The translations under genes and the position numbers were made by a program. Positions 1 through 12,326 of a stretch of 64,000 nucleotides of DNA are shown here, one piece after another; the stretch's first letter is position 1, and every line of letters begins with the position of its first letter. The DNA comes from Excoecaria cochinchinensis (Eukaryota > Streptophyta > Magnoliopsida > Malpighiales > Euphorbiaceae). The stretch spans positions 31,333,001-31,397,000 of the forward strand of contig CANTUQ010000101.1 of NCBI GenBank assembly GCA_947683425.1, written 5' to 3'. The notes beneath the pieces were generated by a model, which saw only the letters and a list, made by a program, of their open reading frames with translations, had not been told where the DNA came from and made no database searches.

Positions 1-384
1 CAATTGTGAGTAAACATGGCTTTTTTTATATGATTAAGACAAGTATTCGATTTACATATTTTTTAGCTAATTTAATTTGTACATTTAGTTTGGTACAATC
101 TACTATTGGTAATATTGGAATAATTAATTATTTATTTTTTAGTTTTTTCTGTTAGATATTTTGCTATTTATGAAGCTAGCTTATTTAGTGTGAGGCTCAC
201 TCTAGTCAATCATTTCTTGTAGCTATAGTTACTGTTTTTTTGTATAAATAGGTTTGCTTGCTTGTGTAAATTCACTATGAAGTGGTCATGTACTTGCCTT
301 CTACAATGCTTAGCCACCTCTAAATTGAAGTGGGGTCTATTTTTTTTCTTTCTTTTAATTTCTTTTTTTTATTTGTTTATTTTG

Positions 385-660
385 TTAGAAATTATTAAAA
401 ATGGAGACTATCGGTCCTGAATCTATTTTTAGTAAGATATTCAATTCAGAGTTATTCTTTCTAAACAAATTTAATTTAAAATACACGAAAAAAAGTGCTT
501 ATAAACACGTTGTCCATATATATAGTATCTTTAAGCTGTGTGATATATATTGTTTCCTATTAGAAATTATTAAGAATGGAGATTATCGGTCTTGAATCTA
601 TTTTCAATAAAATGTTCAATTTTGAATTATTCTCTCAAAAATAAAATTTTAATTTATACT
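385..660. repeat. two diverged direct copies of a ~100-bp unit
   Basis: A unit beginning TTAGAAATTATTAA at 385 recurs at 560, a 175-bp offset, and stays alignable for about 100 bp with scattered substitutions (for example the shared stretch ATCGGTC.TGAATCTATTTT). No coding potential is seen. It may be an old local duplication or part of a decayed repeat. Confidence 0.7.
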
Positions 661-1358
661 CCATTTAGTTTAGATATTGATGAGTACAACTGATAGCTAG
701 TACTTGTTGCTACTAGTCGATTGGTGAATAATATTGTAGTGTTTGGTAAAATTATATAATTGTTGTTATTTGATGGTATAATTATCAAAATGTGTATATT
801 TTTTAAATGTAATATTATATTTTTATTATAAATAAATAAATAAATAATAGTATAATATAAAAATTTATAAATTGCTTAAATAAACAACCTATTGTAGAAA
901 AATATGTTAACTTATAATATAAATTTTCATAAATGTATGTAATGTAAATTTATGTATTTTTAAAAACATATTTTATAAATAATAGAGAGTAAATTTGTTT
1001 TTATGTTATATAAATTAGTAATTGGTTCTAAACAAAATTCTAAAATGCTGTTTTTTAAAATGATAGCTATTTGAATGTTAAACAACTACTAGCTTCTGTT
1101 TCAAAAAGTTTACCAAACATATATATGAAGCTGTTAGGATTGAAAAAACTGCCAGCTTCTTCCAACAACTAAACCAAATTAACACCAACTTAATGTACAC
1201 AGAAAAATTCTTATAAACGCACTTTTCATCTAGTATTTTTCAGATGTATGATAAATATTTCTTATTCATATATTCATATATACTTAATCGCTAACTCATG
1301 ATATATTTTATGGAAATTTTCAATGAAATTGATAAGGAAACTTTTTTAAATTTTGCAG

Positions 1359-1463
1359 AATGAAGAAGATAATGAAAGCGTTGATGCTGAGATGGTGAAA
1401 GAAACGGTTTTGCAGGCAATTAAGAACTGGAGTGAGCTTAATATTGATGAAGTTCAAAAGTAA
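1359..1463 (+). CDS. possible terminal exon of an unidentified gene
   Basis: A TTTTGCAG acceptor is followed by 34 open codons and a TAA stop. The peptide is acidic and hydrophilic (starts NEEDNESVDAEMV, ends ELNIDEVQK). No upstream exon is visible in the first 1.3 kb, so any gene would begin outside the window or this is chance. I do not recognise the sequence. The composition is less AT-rich than its surroundings, which is the main reason for listing it. Confidence 0.3.
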   Translation, partial: NEEDNESVDAEMVKETVLQAIKNWSELNIDEVQK

Positions 1464-1656
1464 TTAATTAAGCCTCCAAATTTTCTTTTTATATAAATAT
1501 CCTAATTATCATTTTAATTAATATTTCAGTTTCTTAGTTTCTGTTTTTAGGCATAGCAATTAATCTAGGTTTTGGCATGTAATGAAAAGTTTCGAATTCG
1601 AGATATAATTTGGATCAAGGCATGCAAATTTGAAAAATTCAGAGATGAAATGCAAT

Positions 1657-1662
<6 letters not shown>

Positions 1663-1701
<39 letters not shown>
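1663..1701. repeat. (AT)n microsatellite
   Basis: An uninterrupted AT dinucleotide run. A similar run lies at about 2560-2590. The apparent isoleucine/tyrosine ORFs over both are artefacts of the repeat. The 1464-3310 stretch around them shows no gene, only AT-rich DNA. Confidence 0.9.
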
Positions 1702-1703
<2 letters not shown>

Positions 1704-2552
1704 CTAGGATTGAAATACAATAATATTATCTCCACACAATAATATTTGTCTAAATTCAATACATTTTTATTCATAAACTAAGTTAAATGTAAAATAAAAT
1801 GCATAAAAAAAATAGTTTTCACAATAATAAAACTAATTATTATTTTTACTAATAAAACTAGAATTACTGGACAGAAAATTTTCATTGTTTTTTCAATGAA
1901 AATTCCATTTTTGTGAGATGCAAATAGCATAAAAAACCAGACAATATAATGCAATAGGCTTATAATATACTGAAGTTAGGCAAATGGTGCAGGTAGGATT
2001 TTTTGTTTTCATGTGAATTCAAAATAATAAAAAAGATTCCATATATAATATGAGTCTGGCTGGCCATTGTCACTTTTTCGACCATTATCAACAATTTTAT
2101 CAATTTTTTCCTTTATAAAATAAAACATAAATTCAAGAACTCTAGACCTTTAATTAATTAAGTAATGATTATCAGATCAAATTTTGATTATTTCTTTTGT
2201 CGTCAAAATTATAAATAATTTTAGTATTGCATATATCAGTTTATATGAACATATATGAAAAGAAAGAAAAGGAATATTAGAATTAAGAAAAATTTTGGCA
2301 ACAGAAAATTTTATTATTAGGAATATTTATACATTATGAATCGTGTTTTACATAAATCAGCTTACTATATATATAATCACGATTGAAATATCTCTTTGGA
2401 AAATGAGATATCTTACATTATATTAAAAAAAAATTATGAGATATATATAAATTTTTTGTACCTATATTTTATTATAAAATTTTCACATTCTTATCTAATA
2501 TCTTCTCATAAATTTTTTGAAAATCAGATTAAAAATAGTTATGCATACATAC

Positions 2553-2596
<44 letters not shown>

Positions 2597-3314
2597 TTAC
2601 TATTTTTACTTTATAAACATCAAACTGAATATGCAAACTGCATCTTTTACATTGTATATTATGGACTTCATTCATAAATAATTGCATTACAGTTTGATCT
2701 CCTTATACACGTATATTATATATGTCTATAAAGATGAAAATTTAAGAAAAATTAATATTATTGTGGTGTTAATGACTGTGGTAGAAAAGGAATTCCCGGA
2801 AACATGGAAACGAAACAACCGTATCCCAGTAAGATTAAAATGAGAATATATTCTTAATGACTTAGCTAGCTAGAATCTATGAAGCTTTAAATTATGTAGT
2901 GTAATACAGCATTAATTAAACTAATTAACAGTAAATATACCACGCACCTTTGTCTTAAACTATTTTAATCGGATGTGTTCAGAATAAGGGGACATCATGA
3001 CGGAAAAATATAAATCCCCGAGAAGAATAAAAGAAAATTTTTATTGACATCAATCTCACGCACACACCAGTCATTTTTTCTACTATTGACAATTATATGC
3101 ATTCAGAATTATTTATTTAAATTTAGGTTATGTATTTACTTATGGCCAAAAGTAATTATTTATTGTTATATTAAAATTTGATAATAATTTTTTTTACCCA
3201 CACTCGATTAAATATTTAAGACATTTATAGCTGCATAAGGCGTGCATTTTACCTCTCTTAAAAAAAAGAAAAAAAAATAATTCTTATAATTATTTTAGCA
3301 TTAAAAAATGTATT

Positions 3315-3655
3315 AAGGATAAAAGCCAAATTGTTACTAAATTATTTAAAATAGTACAAATTTACCTTTAATTTTTTTTTTAAAAAAAAGTCTATATTAT
3401 TACTAAAATGACTCATATTTACCTTTATTTGTAACGACGAATAAAAATGTGTACCATTTTATTAACGGAAAATATATTAAAAACTGTTTTTATTTATACT
3501 CGCCGTTTCAAATAAGGATAAATATGAGTCAGTTTGGTAATAATATGAGCAAATATGAACCGGTTTTATAATGATATTTTTTAACAAAAAAAATTTAAAG
3601 ATAAATTTATATTATTTTGCATAGTTATTGATTGGATAAAGTTTTGGCCATTTTT
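3315..3655. mobile_element. foldback (long inverted-repeat) MITE-like element
   Basis: The left arm (about 3315-3434) reads as a diverged reverse complement of the right arm (about 3504-3655). For example ACTCATATTTACCTTTATTT on the left matches the complement of AAATAAGGATAAATATGAGT on the right, and both outer parts carry a 'taaatttatctttaaatttt'-like block. The arms flank about 70 bp. No ORF is present. Related text occurs near 48.8 kb and 55.4-55.7 kb. The superfamily is not determined because I could not fix a target-site duplication. Confidence 0.6.
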
Positions 3656-3825
3656 CTTTTGTTATACGATACAACAACATTAGCTCAATTCATAGTAAAT
3701 ATACAAATCTAATCGAGGCAAAAAAAAAAAAAAATCCTTGTACAGTCTTTGATTTTGAAATTAATTTATTGATTAATAATGCTTGTAGAATTCCAGTACA
3801 TATATATATTCTTGGTAATTTAGTC

Positions 3826-5645
3826 TCAAGAAATATTCTCATGATTCTTTCTTCTCGACTTGGCATCCATTAAAAACGCTCTTGTAACATGCACAGCTAG
3901 ATGTGCATTTTTGGCGACAAATGCTTCATACTTAGCTGAAAAAACTATATCCTCCAAATTCTTAACGATAAAATTCAAAGCATTTTCCTTTAGAATTTTG
4001 TTAGAACAAACATCTGAGATCTCTAAGACATCGAGAGCAGTAGACGAATCAAGGGATCGATGCATATATTTCTCGCAGAAATTAAGCAAAAATGAGATTT
4101 CATATTTATCAGCTGCAAGGGTTAATGAGTAGACATGTTTCTCCAGTTTCTCTGGAGCCAAATGTCCAGTGTAAAGAAATTCCAGAAGAGACTCAAGCTC
4201 TTCATGGTTCAGCTCTGCAAGTGTTATTGTGTCGTTTGCTGGAGCTTTGCATTCATCTGAATCTAACATATTCTTGAATATTTCTGATCTTGCTGCCTAA
4301 GGAAATACCATTGAATTTTATGGAGGTTAATTAGTAATGCATATATTTATTAGAACCGTTCGGTCATATTAGAACAATCAGAATAAAACAGTTGATTAGA
4401 ACAGATAATAATATTCTATCAAGGGTTAACATCTTTTTTCATCAAATTTCTGAAAATAGTAACTAGAAAATGTGTTTTTTTGTCACTTTTATCCTTAACG
4501 TTTTGATATAAAGAGAAAATGCTATTGTCTAGTAGAAGAATCAATAATATAATGCCACGTATTTTCTACTTTATAGATAAAATATATATGTTCATTTCGA
4601 TAACTACAAAGTCAAAAATTACATAATTCGAATCTAAAAGCAAAATCTGTTATGTTTTAAATTTTACTGTAAAAACAGCAAACAAAGTTTAATGACATTT
4701 TCTGACTACTTCAAGAATTTCGATGGCAAAAAAAACTTCCAAAATTCCTAACTATGTACGTAACCATGTGAATAGTTTATATATTTATAAATTTTGGTGC
4801 AAAAATAACATTTGCATGCATGAGAGAGAGAGAGAGAGAGAGAATGACCAGTATGGCTTTGTGGGCAGAAATGGAAGGTCCACCACTGCCAGGCTTGAGT
4901 TGTATATCAGTGAGAATTTGTTGTCTAAATAATTCCACAAACCCACTTAAGAAATTTATTTTCTCATTCAGTTCATCTTCTGTTTCCTTCATATTGTTCA
5001 TCCATTTTGGGACATTTGCCAGTGGCTGAGGCTGAGAAAAGAAAGAGAATTTTCAAAATAAATTATGTTAATCAACAGAATATCACGTACTAGAAGAGAG
5101 GTGATTGCTTTTGTTTTAGATTATTAACTTACTTGAGAGATTCAATTTTAAATTTCAAACAAGAATATTCAAGAGCCGAGTCAATAATAAGATTATTAAC
5201 TCGCTTTATATATGAAGGAATTGATCGGTTTAAGTGAGAAATTTTCTACAAATAGATATTAGTTAATAGTAGTTACTAGTTTCACTCATGCACCCCTTTA
5301 TATGAACTTCACTAATATATTATTGGCTCAGTTTATTAATTAGGCAAAAAAGTTCCCACTAGTCTAACATTAACATTTATCTCGTAGAAATATTAATGGT
5401 TACAATTTTCAAGATAATGAAATGTAGAAGAAAGAAAAGGAAGAAAAAATAATGAAAGTGGAGCTTGCCTTACAGGGAATTGGGATAGAAACGACAGAGG
5501 TATTAGACTTGTCGTTTCCTTTATCAACTTCATGCTTGTTCATCAATGCTATCACACTTTTAGCTCCCTCAAAACATGACCCACATATTGTGTTTCTTGG
5601 AGGCCTAAGAATTGAGGGCATTGTGCTACAAATTGAGCAATCCAT
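3826..5645 (-). CDS. BTB/POZ domain protein with N-terminal CxxC zinc-like motif
   Basis: Three exons (5469-5645, 4849-5025, 3826-4296) encode about 274 residues. Residues 1-59 contain two CxxC pairs (C3/C6 and C21/C24) that could bind zinc. The linker (about 60-95) is charged and helical. A BTB/POZ fold follows: TDIQLKPG, SAHKAIL, AARSEIFKNMLDSDECK, and then the LLEFLYTGHL and LAADKYEI motifs. BTB proteins commonly dimerise and act as CUL3 ubiquitin-ligase adaptors, and that role here is inferred. The family resembles Arabidopsis At3g56230 (from memory). Intron 1 keeps frame only with a GC donor (AAG|GCAAGC); the GT five bases upstream would shift the frame. An in-frame variant of exon 2 could start at 5031. 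Intron 2 contains an (AG)n run just after its donor. Confidence 0.85.
4821..4843. repeat. (GA)n microsatellite in BTB-gene intron 2
   Basis: About eleven GA repeats lie immediately inside the intron downstream of the CTG|GTCATT donor on the minus strand, so the transcript has a long pyrimidine (TC)n run next to the 5' splice site. Confidence 0.85.
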
Positions 5646-5655
5646 TTCTGCCTCA

Positions 5656-5692
5656 AAGAAGAAGAAGAAGAAGGAGAAGAAGAAGAGTTTCC
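5656..5692 (-). promoter_or_regulatory. CTT-rich 5' leader of BTB gene
   Basis: On the minus strand a run of CTT triplets lies about 12-45 bases upstream of the BTB start codon. Pyrimidine-rich CTT tracts are common in plant 5' leaders and often support expression. The function here is inferred. Confidence 0.4.
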
Positions 5693-5699
5693 TTTTGCT

Positions 5700-7583
5700 G
5701 ACCTCAATTTAAAATGTTGCCAACTATATATGTGTTGGAATTTTAAGGTTAGTTAGAGCATAACATGGTGGCTTTTTTATTATTTATTCTATGATGTGGA
5801 CAACTACATGATTGCTTTACGTTGATTCTGTATATTTTAACTTAAAAGTGAAATTCTATACAACCCTTGATTGCAATTGCTATGTTATTCTTCCTTACAG
5901 GCTTCCTTTACTAATCAAATTCTCATCTTTACCGGATATATATATATATATATATTTAATCAGTTCTAATTTTTAGTTTTCAAACATGAAATTTAAGGAA
6001 ATTTTGTTTCGTATAATTGTTGGAAGGAAGAATCGATTTCAAGATCTCTCACATCTTTGTTTGAGTGTGGCCCGACCAAATCCTGATAGTTTGCAAGCAT
6101 GAAATTGCTTGTGAAAACTATTGCTTTTTATATAATTATATATTATTTGCTAAATACATAATTGAAAGCATAAATCGGATGCAAGCAAGTAAAGATCAAT
6201 TCAGCTTCTATCAACTAACTAACCTGTTCTGATAATAGGTTGGTGGATAGAAAAGAAAGCTTAGGTAAAGGTAAAATGGTCAATAATAAGAAATATAAAT
6301 ATGGAAGGTGAAGGGTATTTTGAAGGTGGTTGAGTGTAGCTTTTGAGTGAGTTTTAAAAGAAATCTTCTGAATAAACAAATCAGTTTCAGTTAGGGAAAG
6401 AATTATGAAGTTAGGCAGGAGAAAAGGACTTTCCAACCTTGTAACAGCCTGTTTGTATGTGGCAACCACGTCCTAGTACAACCACTTAGAACCTTCCTTA
6501 ACCTGGCTCTGTTAAAGCCAGGTTGGCCTATTAACAGCTCATCACTAATCATTGGAGAATATTTTAGCCTACACCAAGTTCATGTATCCATTCATGGTAT
6601 CGAATTTATGTAGTGCAACCTATTCTAAATCACAGTTTTTTATTGACTCGATTCCATTGAATCTATGAGTTAGGTAGGTTGAATTTATAGAATACAGCAT
6701 GCATGAACCATTGAATGAAAAACACAAAAATATATTATTTTATGATCTAACAGTCCGCATATATTGCGTATCTAATGTATAGCTTAGCAAATCAATACTC
6801 GAACTAAGTGAGGACGCCAAAAAAAAAGGCATGTTGCATTTGACTTGTTTGTTTCCATGTCAAAAGAAATAGAATCATCAGCGAATCACATGTTTCTTTC
6901 CCTTTATCCATTAATTGGAACTCAAGGTTTCCAAATCACCAATTTATGATTTGTAGATTAGGAGAAAAAAAAGTACTTGTAATATACACATAGTCAATGA
7001 CACAAATAATCACACAGGAAATAAGATTATGAACATTAGGTTGACACTAGAGCGTGTATATTTGTCAGTAGAAAATTCTCAAAGAACCACACTGTTGATA
7101 TGCAAGAGATCCGGGTTCTTGGTAATGCTAGGAGGACATTCTTTCCATGTAAATGAAGCAAAATTTCCAAGGCATTAAAGTCACATTCACAGCTAGTTCA
7201 CACAAAAAGGCCATCAATAAGTAATTCATTTCCTACAGAAACATTATAAATCTACCTTCTTGTGTTAGGATTCAAAGAAATGGCACCCGTGTTCAATAGA
7301 AGTTTTTTGTAGTCCATCAGCTGGTTTCAGAGATCATTACTGTCTCGCAATGCAGATGGGGCCTCATGCTTGAAAACTTTGGCGATTTTAGATTGTTAGA
7401 ATAGAGCAGAATGGAGCAATGGCATTGGCATACCTGTGAAATTACATCGGTGTAGCCCAAGCATCTATGACACGCAACTACCCCTAAAGTAGGTCTCACC
7501 TGTACCATAACAAGAAAAGAAAACTGTTGCATCCATCTAAATGTACTGTCTGTGCGGAGTATTTACCATCTTTAAAGATCCTT
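5700..7583. other. intergenic stretch, no gene seen
   Basis: AT-rich DNA between the BTB leader and the APO stop codon. An (AT)n run sits at about 5939-5957. The minus-strand 84-codon ORF at 6215-6469 matches nothing I know. At about 7440-7510 (minus strand) a short segment is bounded by ACAG| and CAG|GTATGCC, which may be a spliced 3' UTR exon of the APO gene. Confidence 0.5.
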
Positions 7584-9456
7584 TCATGCAACAAAATTTG
7601 CTTCGTCAGTTTCAGGTATGATAATGTCAAGCCTCATCATAGGCTTGTATTTTTCAGGAATTTGTGCTCCTGCTTGCATGCACATTTCAACCACAGCTGG
7701 AGCCTTGCCATAGAACTTTTTGAGGGCACTCTTCAAGGGAGGCCCTTCCGGGTATCTAACATGCCACACATAATTAGGCGGCAACACTTCCTCAACTGTA
7801 GCATCCTGCCAACCATGTTTTCCATCCCTCCACTGGTGCTTGAATTCCCCACATAACTTAGCATTATGACCCCAAGGTCCCACGTGAACTTCTGAACAAT
7901 ATCCACATGCCTTGACAGTGTACTTCCTCATTAACTTCCTCACACCCCATCTAACAATTTCATATGCATCAATTGTCTCTTGTGCAATCCTCGGTACATC
8001 TTCCAATGAAGGAGGTGAAAATCGTTCACATGCCCTATACGTATCAAAATCAATAGGGGCAGTTGGATTTCCTGAACGCCATGGTTTTGGCTCTTCAACA
8101 AATCCCCCTCTGTCTATCACTTTCTTTCCTATCATTCTGACTGGTTGTATTCTTCGACGAGAAGGATACTCGGGTATGTCCACACCTGCTTGGATGCAGA
8201 GTTCAACAACAGCAGGAATCCTGTCATAGTCAAACCGAGTTTCATGCTTGATGCGCCGACCAAAAGGGTCATATAGATGATATGACTCAATGGGAACAAG
8301 TACATCATTGATGGAGCCCTTGATCCATGAGTGAAAGCTGCGGCGCTTTCCACAACCTTTACCAAGACAGTCCTGAATGTCATGACCTGCATGCGCTACA
8401 TGAACTTCCAAGCAGTCGCTGTACATGAATGATAGCATGTTAATTCACAGGATAGAAAACAGACTTACAAAGCAATTCACACAAATTATTTATTACATAT
8501 TTAAGCTATCAAAAGCACAACTTGCCTGCAACAATGTACAGGAATAATATGCACAAGCTGCGCAGCTCCTTTTATCAGAACTTTCCAGGCCTGCAGTACC
8601 TCATATGCAACAGGAATCAGATCAGGTACAAGTAATCCATTTTTTGGAGGTTCAAGAGGCTTCTCAATACCCATTTCCGCAAGCTTTTTGTCCCTCCTTG
8701 CTGCCTTTTTTATCAAACTGAAAGGAATGGGATAAGGTTTCTTTTTTTTCTTGGGTAGTATAGGTGGAATGTCCACATTCTGGGGATAGGATTGTTGTCT
8801 CTTAAAATTTGGATCCTGTTTAGGTTTCTGGCTAGCATAGATAGTATTTCTGGAGATTGTACGTACATCTTTTTGAAGCTGGTGAAGCCCAAACTGCAAA
8901 TATGCTGAACTTTGTCAGAAGAATTAATAATTTGTGAAGAGTGAACAGAGAACAGAATTCAAGACTGAAAATCATGGAAAAAGTTCAACCACTGAACTGC
9001 AAAAAAAAGATTGATTGTTATCAAGAGGTTCTTTTTTCCTACTTGGCACAATAATAGGATACACCAAATTTATATCCAGATTTGTAAATTCAAAAAAGTA
9101 AACAAATTAATAGATAGAACAAGGCAAGTAAAGAAGGATTAAAAACCTTCAACCTAAGCTTTTTAGTATTTAGAGCTGGCACTAGAGGGCTTTTAAATTC
9201 CATAACTCCCATGCAAAGACCTGCAAAATTTAAACCAAGCTAAGATATGAGGACTAGAGTTGTTACTTTGTCATTTCTTGTGTTTTCGCTGTATTATGGG
9301 CATTCAATAGTTTATTTGTTATTCTACTCATCATAGCAATATACAAGTGATCAATCTTCCACCAAGCTGTCAATAAAAGTTTAAAAAGAATAAGAATTCA
9401 CCATTTGGGGTTGGACACCATGAAGTAGGAGGCAGTGCTAGCGGATGTTGGAGCAT
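7584..9456 (-). CDS. APO: APO-family chloroplast RNA-binding protein (APO1/APO2 type)
   Basis: Four coding exons (9402-9456, 9147-9220, 8526-8893, 7584-8418) give about 443 residues, the usual size of plastid APO1/APO2. APO proteins promote splicing or stability of plastid transcripts and, for APO1, assembly of photosystem I and other 4Fe-4S complexes. The N-terminus (MLQHPLALPPTSWC) is poor in acidic residues, like a transit peptide. Next come YPQNVDIPPILPKKKKKPYP and two APO repeats, each with a Cys/His cluster: VHCCSDCLEVHVAHAGH-x-C, and ACGYCSEVHVGPWGH-x-C. SINDVLVPIESYHLYDPFGR is a family hallmark. The exon 3/4 junction is phase 2 and requires a GC donor (AG|GCAAGT) to build the first CxxC. 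APO3/APO4 look less likely because of length and motifs. I do not separate APO1 from APO2. Confidence 0.9.
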
Positions 9457-10235
9457 TAAGATACGATGTATACACTGTATATTAGTGCACCCCTCGTCAA
9501 GAAACCAGACACTGCAAATTCATAATCAAAATTGAATTATTGAATTGAGCATATGAGAATCAAGACAAAGCACAATCTTTTATTTTGCTAAACAAAACAT
9601 AGTTATAAATTATCATAGTTTCCTCATTCTTTTAACAAATTATAGACAAAAGTAAACAAGAGCATCTCCATCATTACTAACAAGATTTATGAAAAATATC
9701 ACGATTATTTCGGGGACCATTATAGTGCCAGATTTGACTCCATCAAGTAAGACTCAAATTCTTTAAACAGCTATAATTTTCATTAGCAGTCTATTAATTT
9801 ATCTAATATTAAACTCCTTTAGATAATTTCCCCAAAATTAACACCAAAAGCGAAATCTTTCAGTTTTTCTTTGAACAATGTAGTCAAAGCACAAATTACC
9901 TACCTCTCTATGTTATATACAAAAATTGGTTTTCTTTCCAATAAGGTGTTTTTTATCCCTAGACGAATGGCACCAAATTTTCCAACAGAAGCTCACAAGT
10001 TTTATAGGAAAAATTGACACAGAGTTAACGAAGCCTTCACAAAAATAGAACTTACCAGAACCTAAAATCAGAAGTTAACTAGAACTAGCAATAAAAGCAA
10101 ACAAAAGCTGAGATAGTTTTGCAGTTGAATCCAGCCAATGTAAAGCAAACAAAGTACCAAACTTTGAAGGGAGTCAGAAGTTTAATTGATGCAAAGCATG
10201 AAAAAAAAATATAACACAATAAGGAGGAAACTTAC

Positions 10236-10380
10236 CACGTACCCAGACGGATTTCGCAGCTTTCTTCAGGAATTGTGTGGACCAAAGTAGCAAATTGACA
10301 GTCTACAGGAAAACTCTGGTTCACTTCTTCCTCTGAAGCAAATAGATATTTTAATTTTTCTTCCAATTCTTTGTAAATAG
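10236..10380 (-). other. probable 5' UTR exon of the APO gene
   Basis: A strong minus-strand donor (ACGTG|GTAAGT at 10236/10235) follows non-coding sequence with moderate GC content. It would splice to the acceptor at 9512, upstream of the first ATG of the APO frame at 9456. The 5' limit is a guess. Confidence 0.45.
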
Positions 10381-11093
10381 ATATATGTTGGCATGCTGAC
10401 GTCATGGGCCGGGCCGGATTTGGGCCTTACACAAGCGGTCCGTTCATGTTTGATTTGGAAGATGATATAAACATTCTTGAGTTTGGAATTGGGCCATTTA
10501 TAATTACAAGTCCAAGTTGTTTAAATACAACAAATTAAATTGTAATTTAAATAAATTGAGATTTCTGAATATATGACATAAATCTATAATTTGAGATTCT
10601 AAATTTGCACAAAGTAGCTTTTGGTTATATTGAGAAAAATAAAACAAAATCCAAAAAGCATGCATATAGTTTTAAAACCATACGTATATTAATGTCATTA
10701 GCAACAAATAAATTGTGAAGATAAATAATCAATCCTCTTAACTGGAAAAAGTAGCATAAACAACCCCTGAAAGCAACTCTTTTCTCTTCTTTCTAACCAC
10801 TCTCCCCTAAAAATGCCACTTCCTCAGAAAAAGCATGTATTAAGTGAATATAAGTATAGGGAAATAGTTGTTTATTGATAATTAACAACTTACATATATG
10901 TACATGCAACTCCATTCTTCTAATTTATTGCTAGAGTTAACAGATTCGAGCTCCATTATGGCAAATGCTACAGTTATCAGCATTGTCACTGCTTGATTAT
11001 CAAAACATGTGCTTTTTTAACTATATATATGTGTTTGTGTTTAGTTACAACTTAACAAGTTACTTTTCAGAACTGTGAGATTATATTTTTGTA

Positions 11094-12326
11094 ATGACAT
11101 ACCACAAATTTGTTCGGCTCCTCTTGATTGCTGCCTGTGCAAATGCTGTTGCAAATATCAAGCTTTCGCAGAATTATTACTCGGCCATTTGCCCACAAGC
11201 ATTGTCTATAATTCGAGCGGGAGTTGAAGCAGCAATCAAGAAAGAAACACGTGCAGGGGCATCTTTACTCAGACTCCATTTCCATGACTGCTTTGTTAAT
11301 GTGAGGAAATTTTTGTGGCTATGGCATTGCATTTTGTGTATATATTTTATCTGTTTGATCAAGTGAAGTTGCCTGTAATTTGACAGGGCTGCGATGGATC
11401 GATACTGTTGGATGATAATGCAACTTTTGTTGGAGAAAAAACAGCTGCTCCTAACATTAACTCAATTACAGGATTTTATGTTATTGATGACATCAAAGGA
11501 ATGGTAGAAAATGCCTGTCCTGGTGTTGTGTCCTGTGCTGATATTGTTGCTTTAGCAGCTCGAGATTCAGTTGCTTATGTAAGTTCCATTCTCCATGGAT
11601 TTTTCTTGCTTAGATCAGATTCAAGACTGTCTTTTATGCAGAATGTATAATAATTAGTTTGTATGCATACACATAGTTGGGTGGCCCTTTCTGGGATGTA
11701 AGACTGGGGAGAAGAGACTCGCTTAGTGCAAGCAGAGAGCTTGCAAATACTGCAATCCCTCCTCCTACGTCTAATCTTAGTGCTCTTATAACAAGCTTCA
11801 CCTCTCAGGGGCTCTCTCTAAAGGACATGATAGCTCTTTCAGGTAAGCTCTCATAACAAATTTTTCAGCTTGATTAGAATTAGAATTTTAATTTTCAGCT
11901 TTTCCAATTAAGAAGTAGCATAAACATATTTGGATTGCAGGTGCACACACTATAGGGTTGGCGAGGTGTGTATCGTTCAAAGGGCACATCTACAACGATT
12001 CTAATATTAATCCCTTGTTTGCCAAGTCATTGCAGCAAATTTGTTCCACAAATGGTGATGCCAATATGCTTGCTCCCACAGATTGTCATACTCCATATTC
12101 CTTTGATAACTCCTACTATAAGAATCTGATAAACAAGAGGGGGCTTCTTCACTCGGATCAAGTACTCTTCGATGGCAGTTCTGCTGATGCTCTTGTTAGA
12201 AGATATGCATATGATTCTTATTCATTCTTCAAGGATTTTGCATCAGCTATGGTAAAAATGAGCAACATTAAAATCCTTACTGGAAACCAAGGAGAGATTA
12301 GAAGAAATTGCAGAAAAGTCAATTGA
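11094..12326 (+). CDS. secreted class III peroxidase
   Basis: Four exons (11094-11300, 11387-11578, 11677-11842, 11941-12326) encode 316 residues, typical for the family, with the classic three-intron arrangement. These haem enzymes use H2O2 to oxidise phenolics in the wall and apoplast (lignin, suberin, extensin cross-linking). A signal peptide covers about the first 21 residues (VRLLLIAACANAVA). The distal haem motif is RLHFHDCF. Ca-site and structural motifs are GCDGSILLDD, VSCADIVALAARDS and LGRRDS. The proximal His lies in SGAHTIGLARC, and the C-terminus is GEIRRNCRKVN. The mature protein has nine cysteines; eight are canonical and the extra one is in the APTDCHTP segment. It resembles the PER4/PER52 group. 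Introns 1 and 2 are phase 0 and intron 3 is phase 1. Confidence 0.95.

Noticed and set aside
2396..2593. 65-codon frame ending in Tyr/Ile/His repeats
   Set aside because: The end is produced by the (AT)n run and the rest is ordinary AT-rich DNA; the same holds for the frames over 1565-1774 and 39302-39490.
6215..6469. 84-codon minus-strand ORF as a small gene
   Set aside because: Leucine/serine-rich translation of AT-rich DNA with no motif and no transcript-like context.
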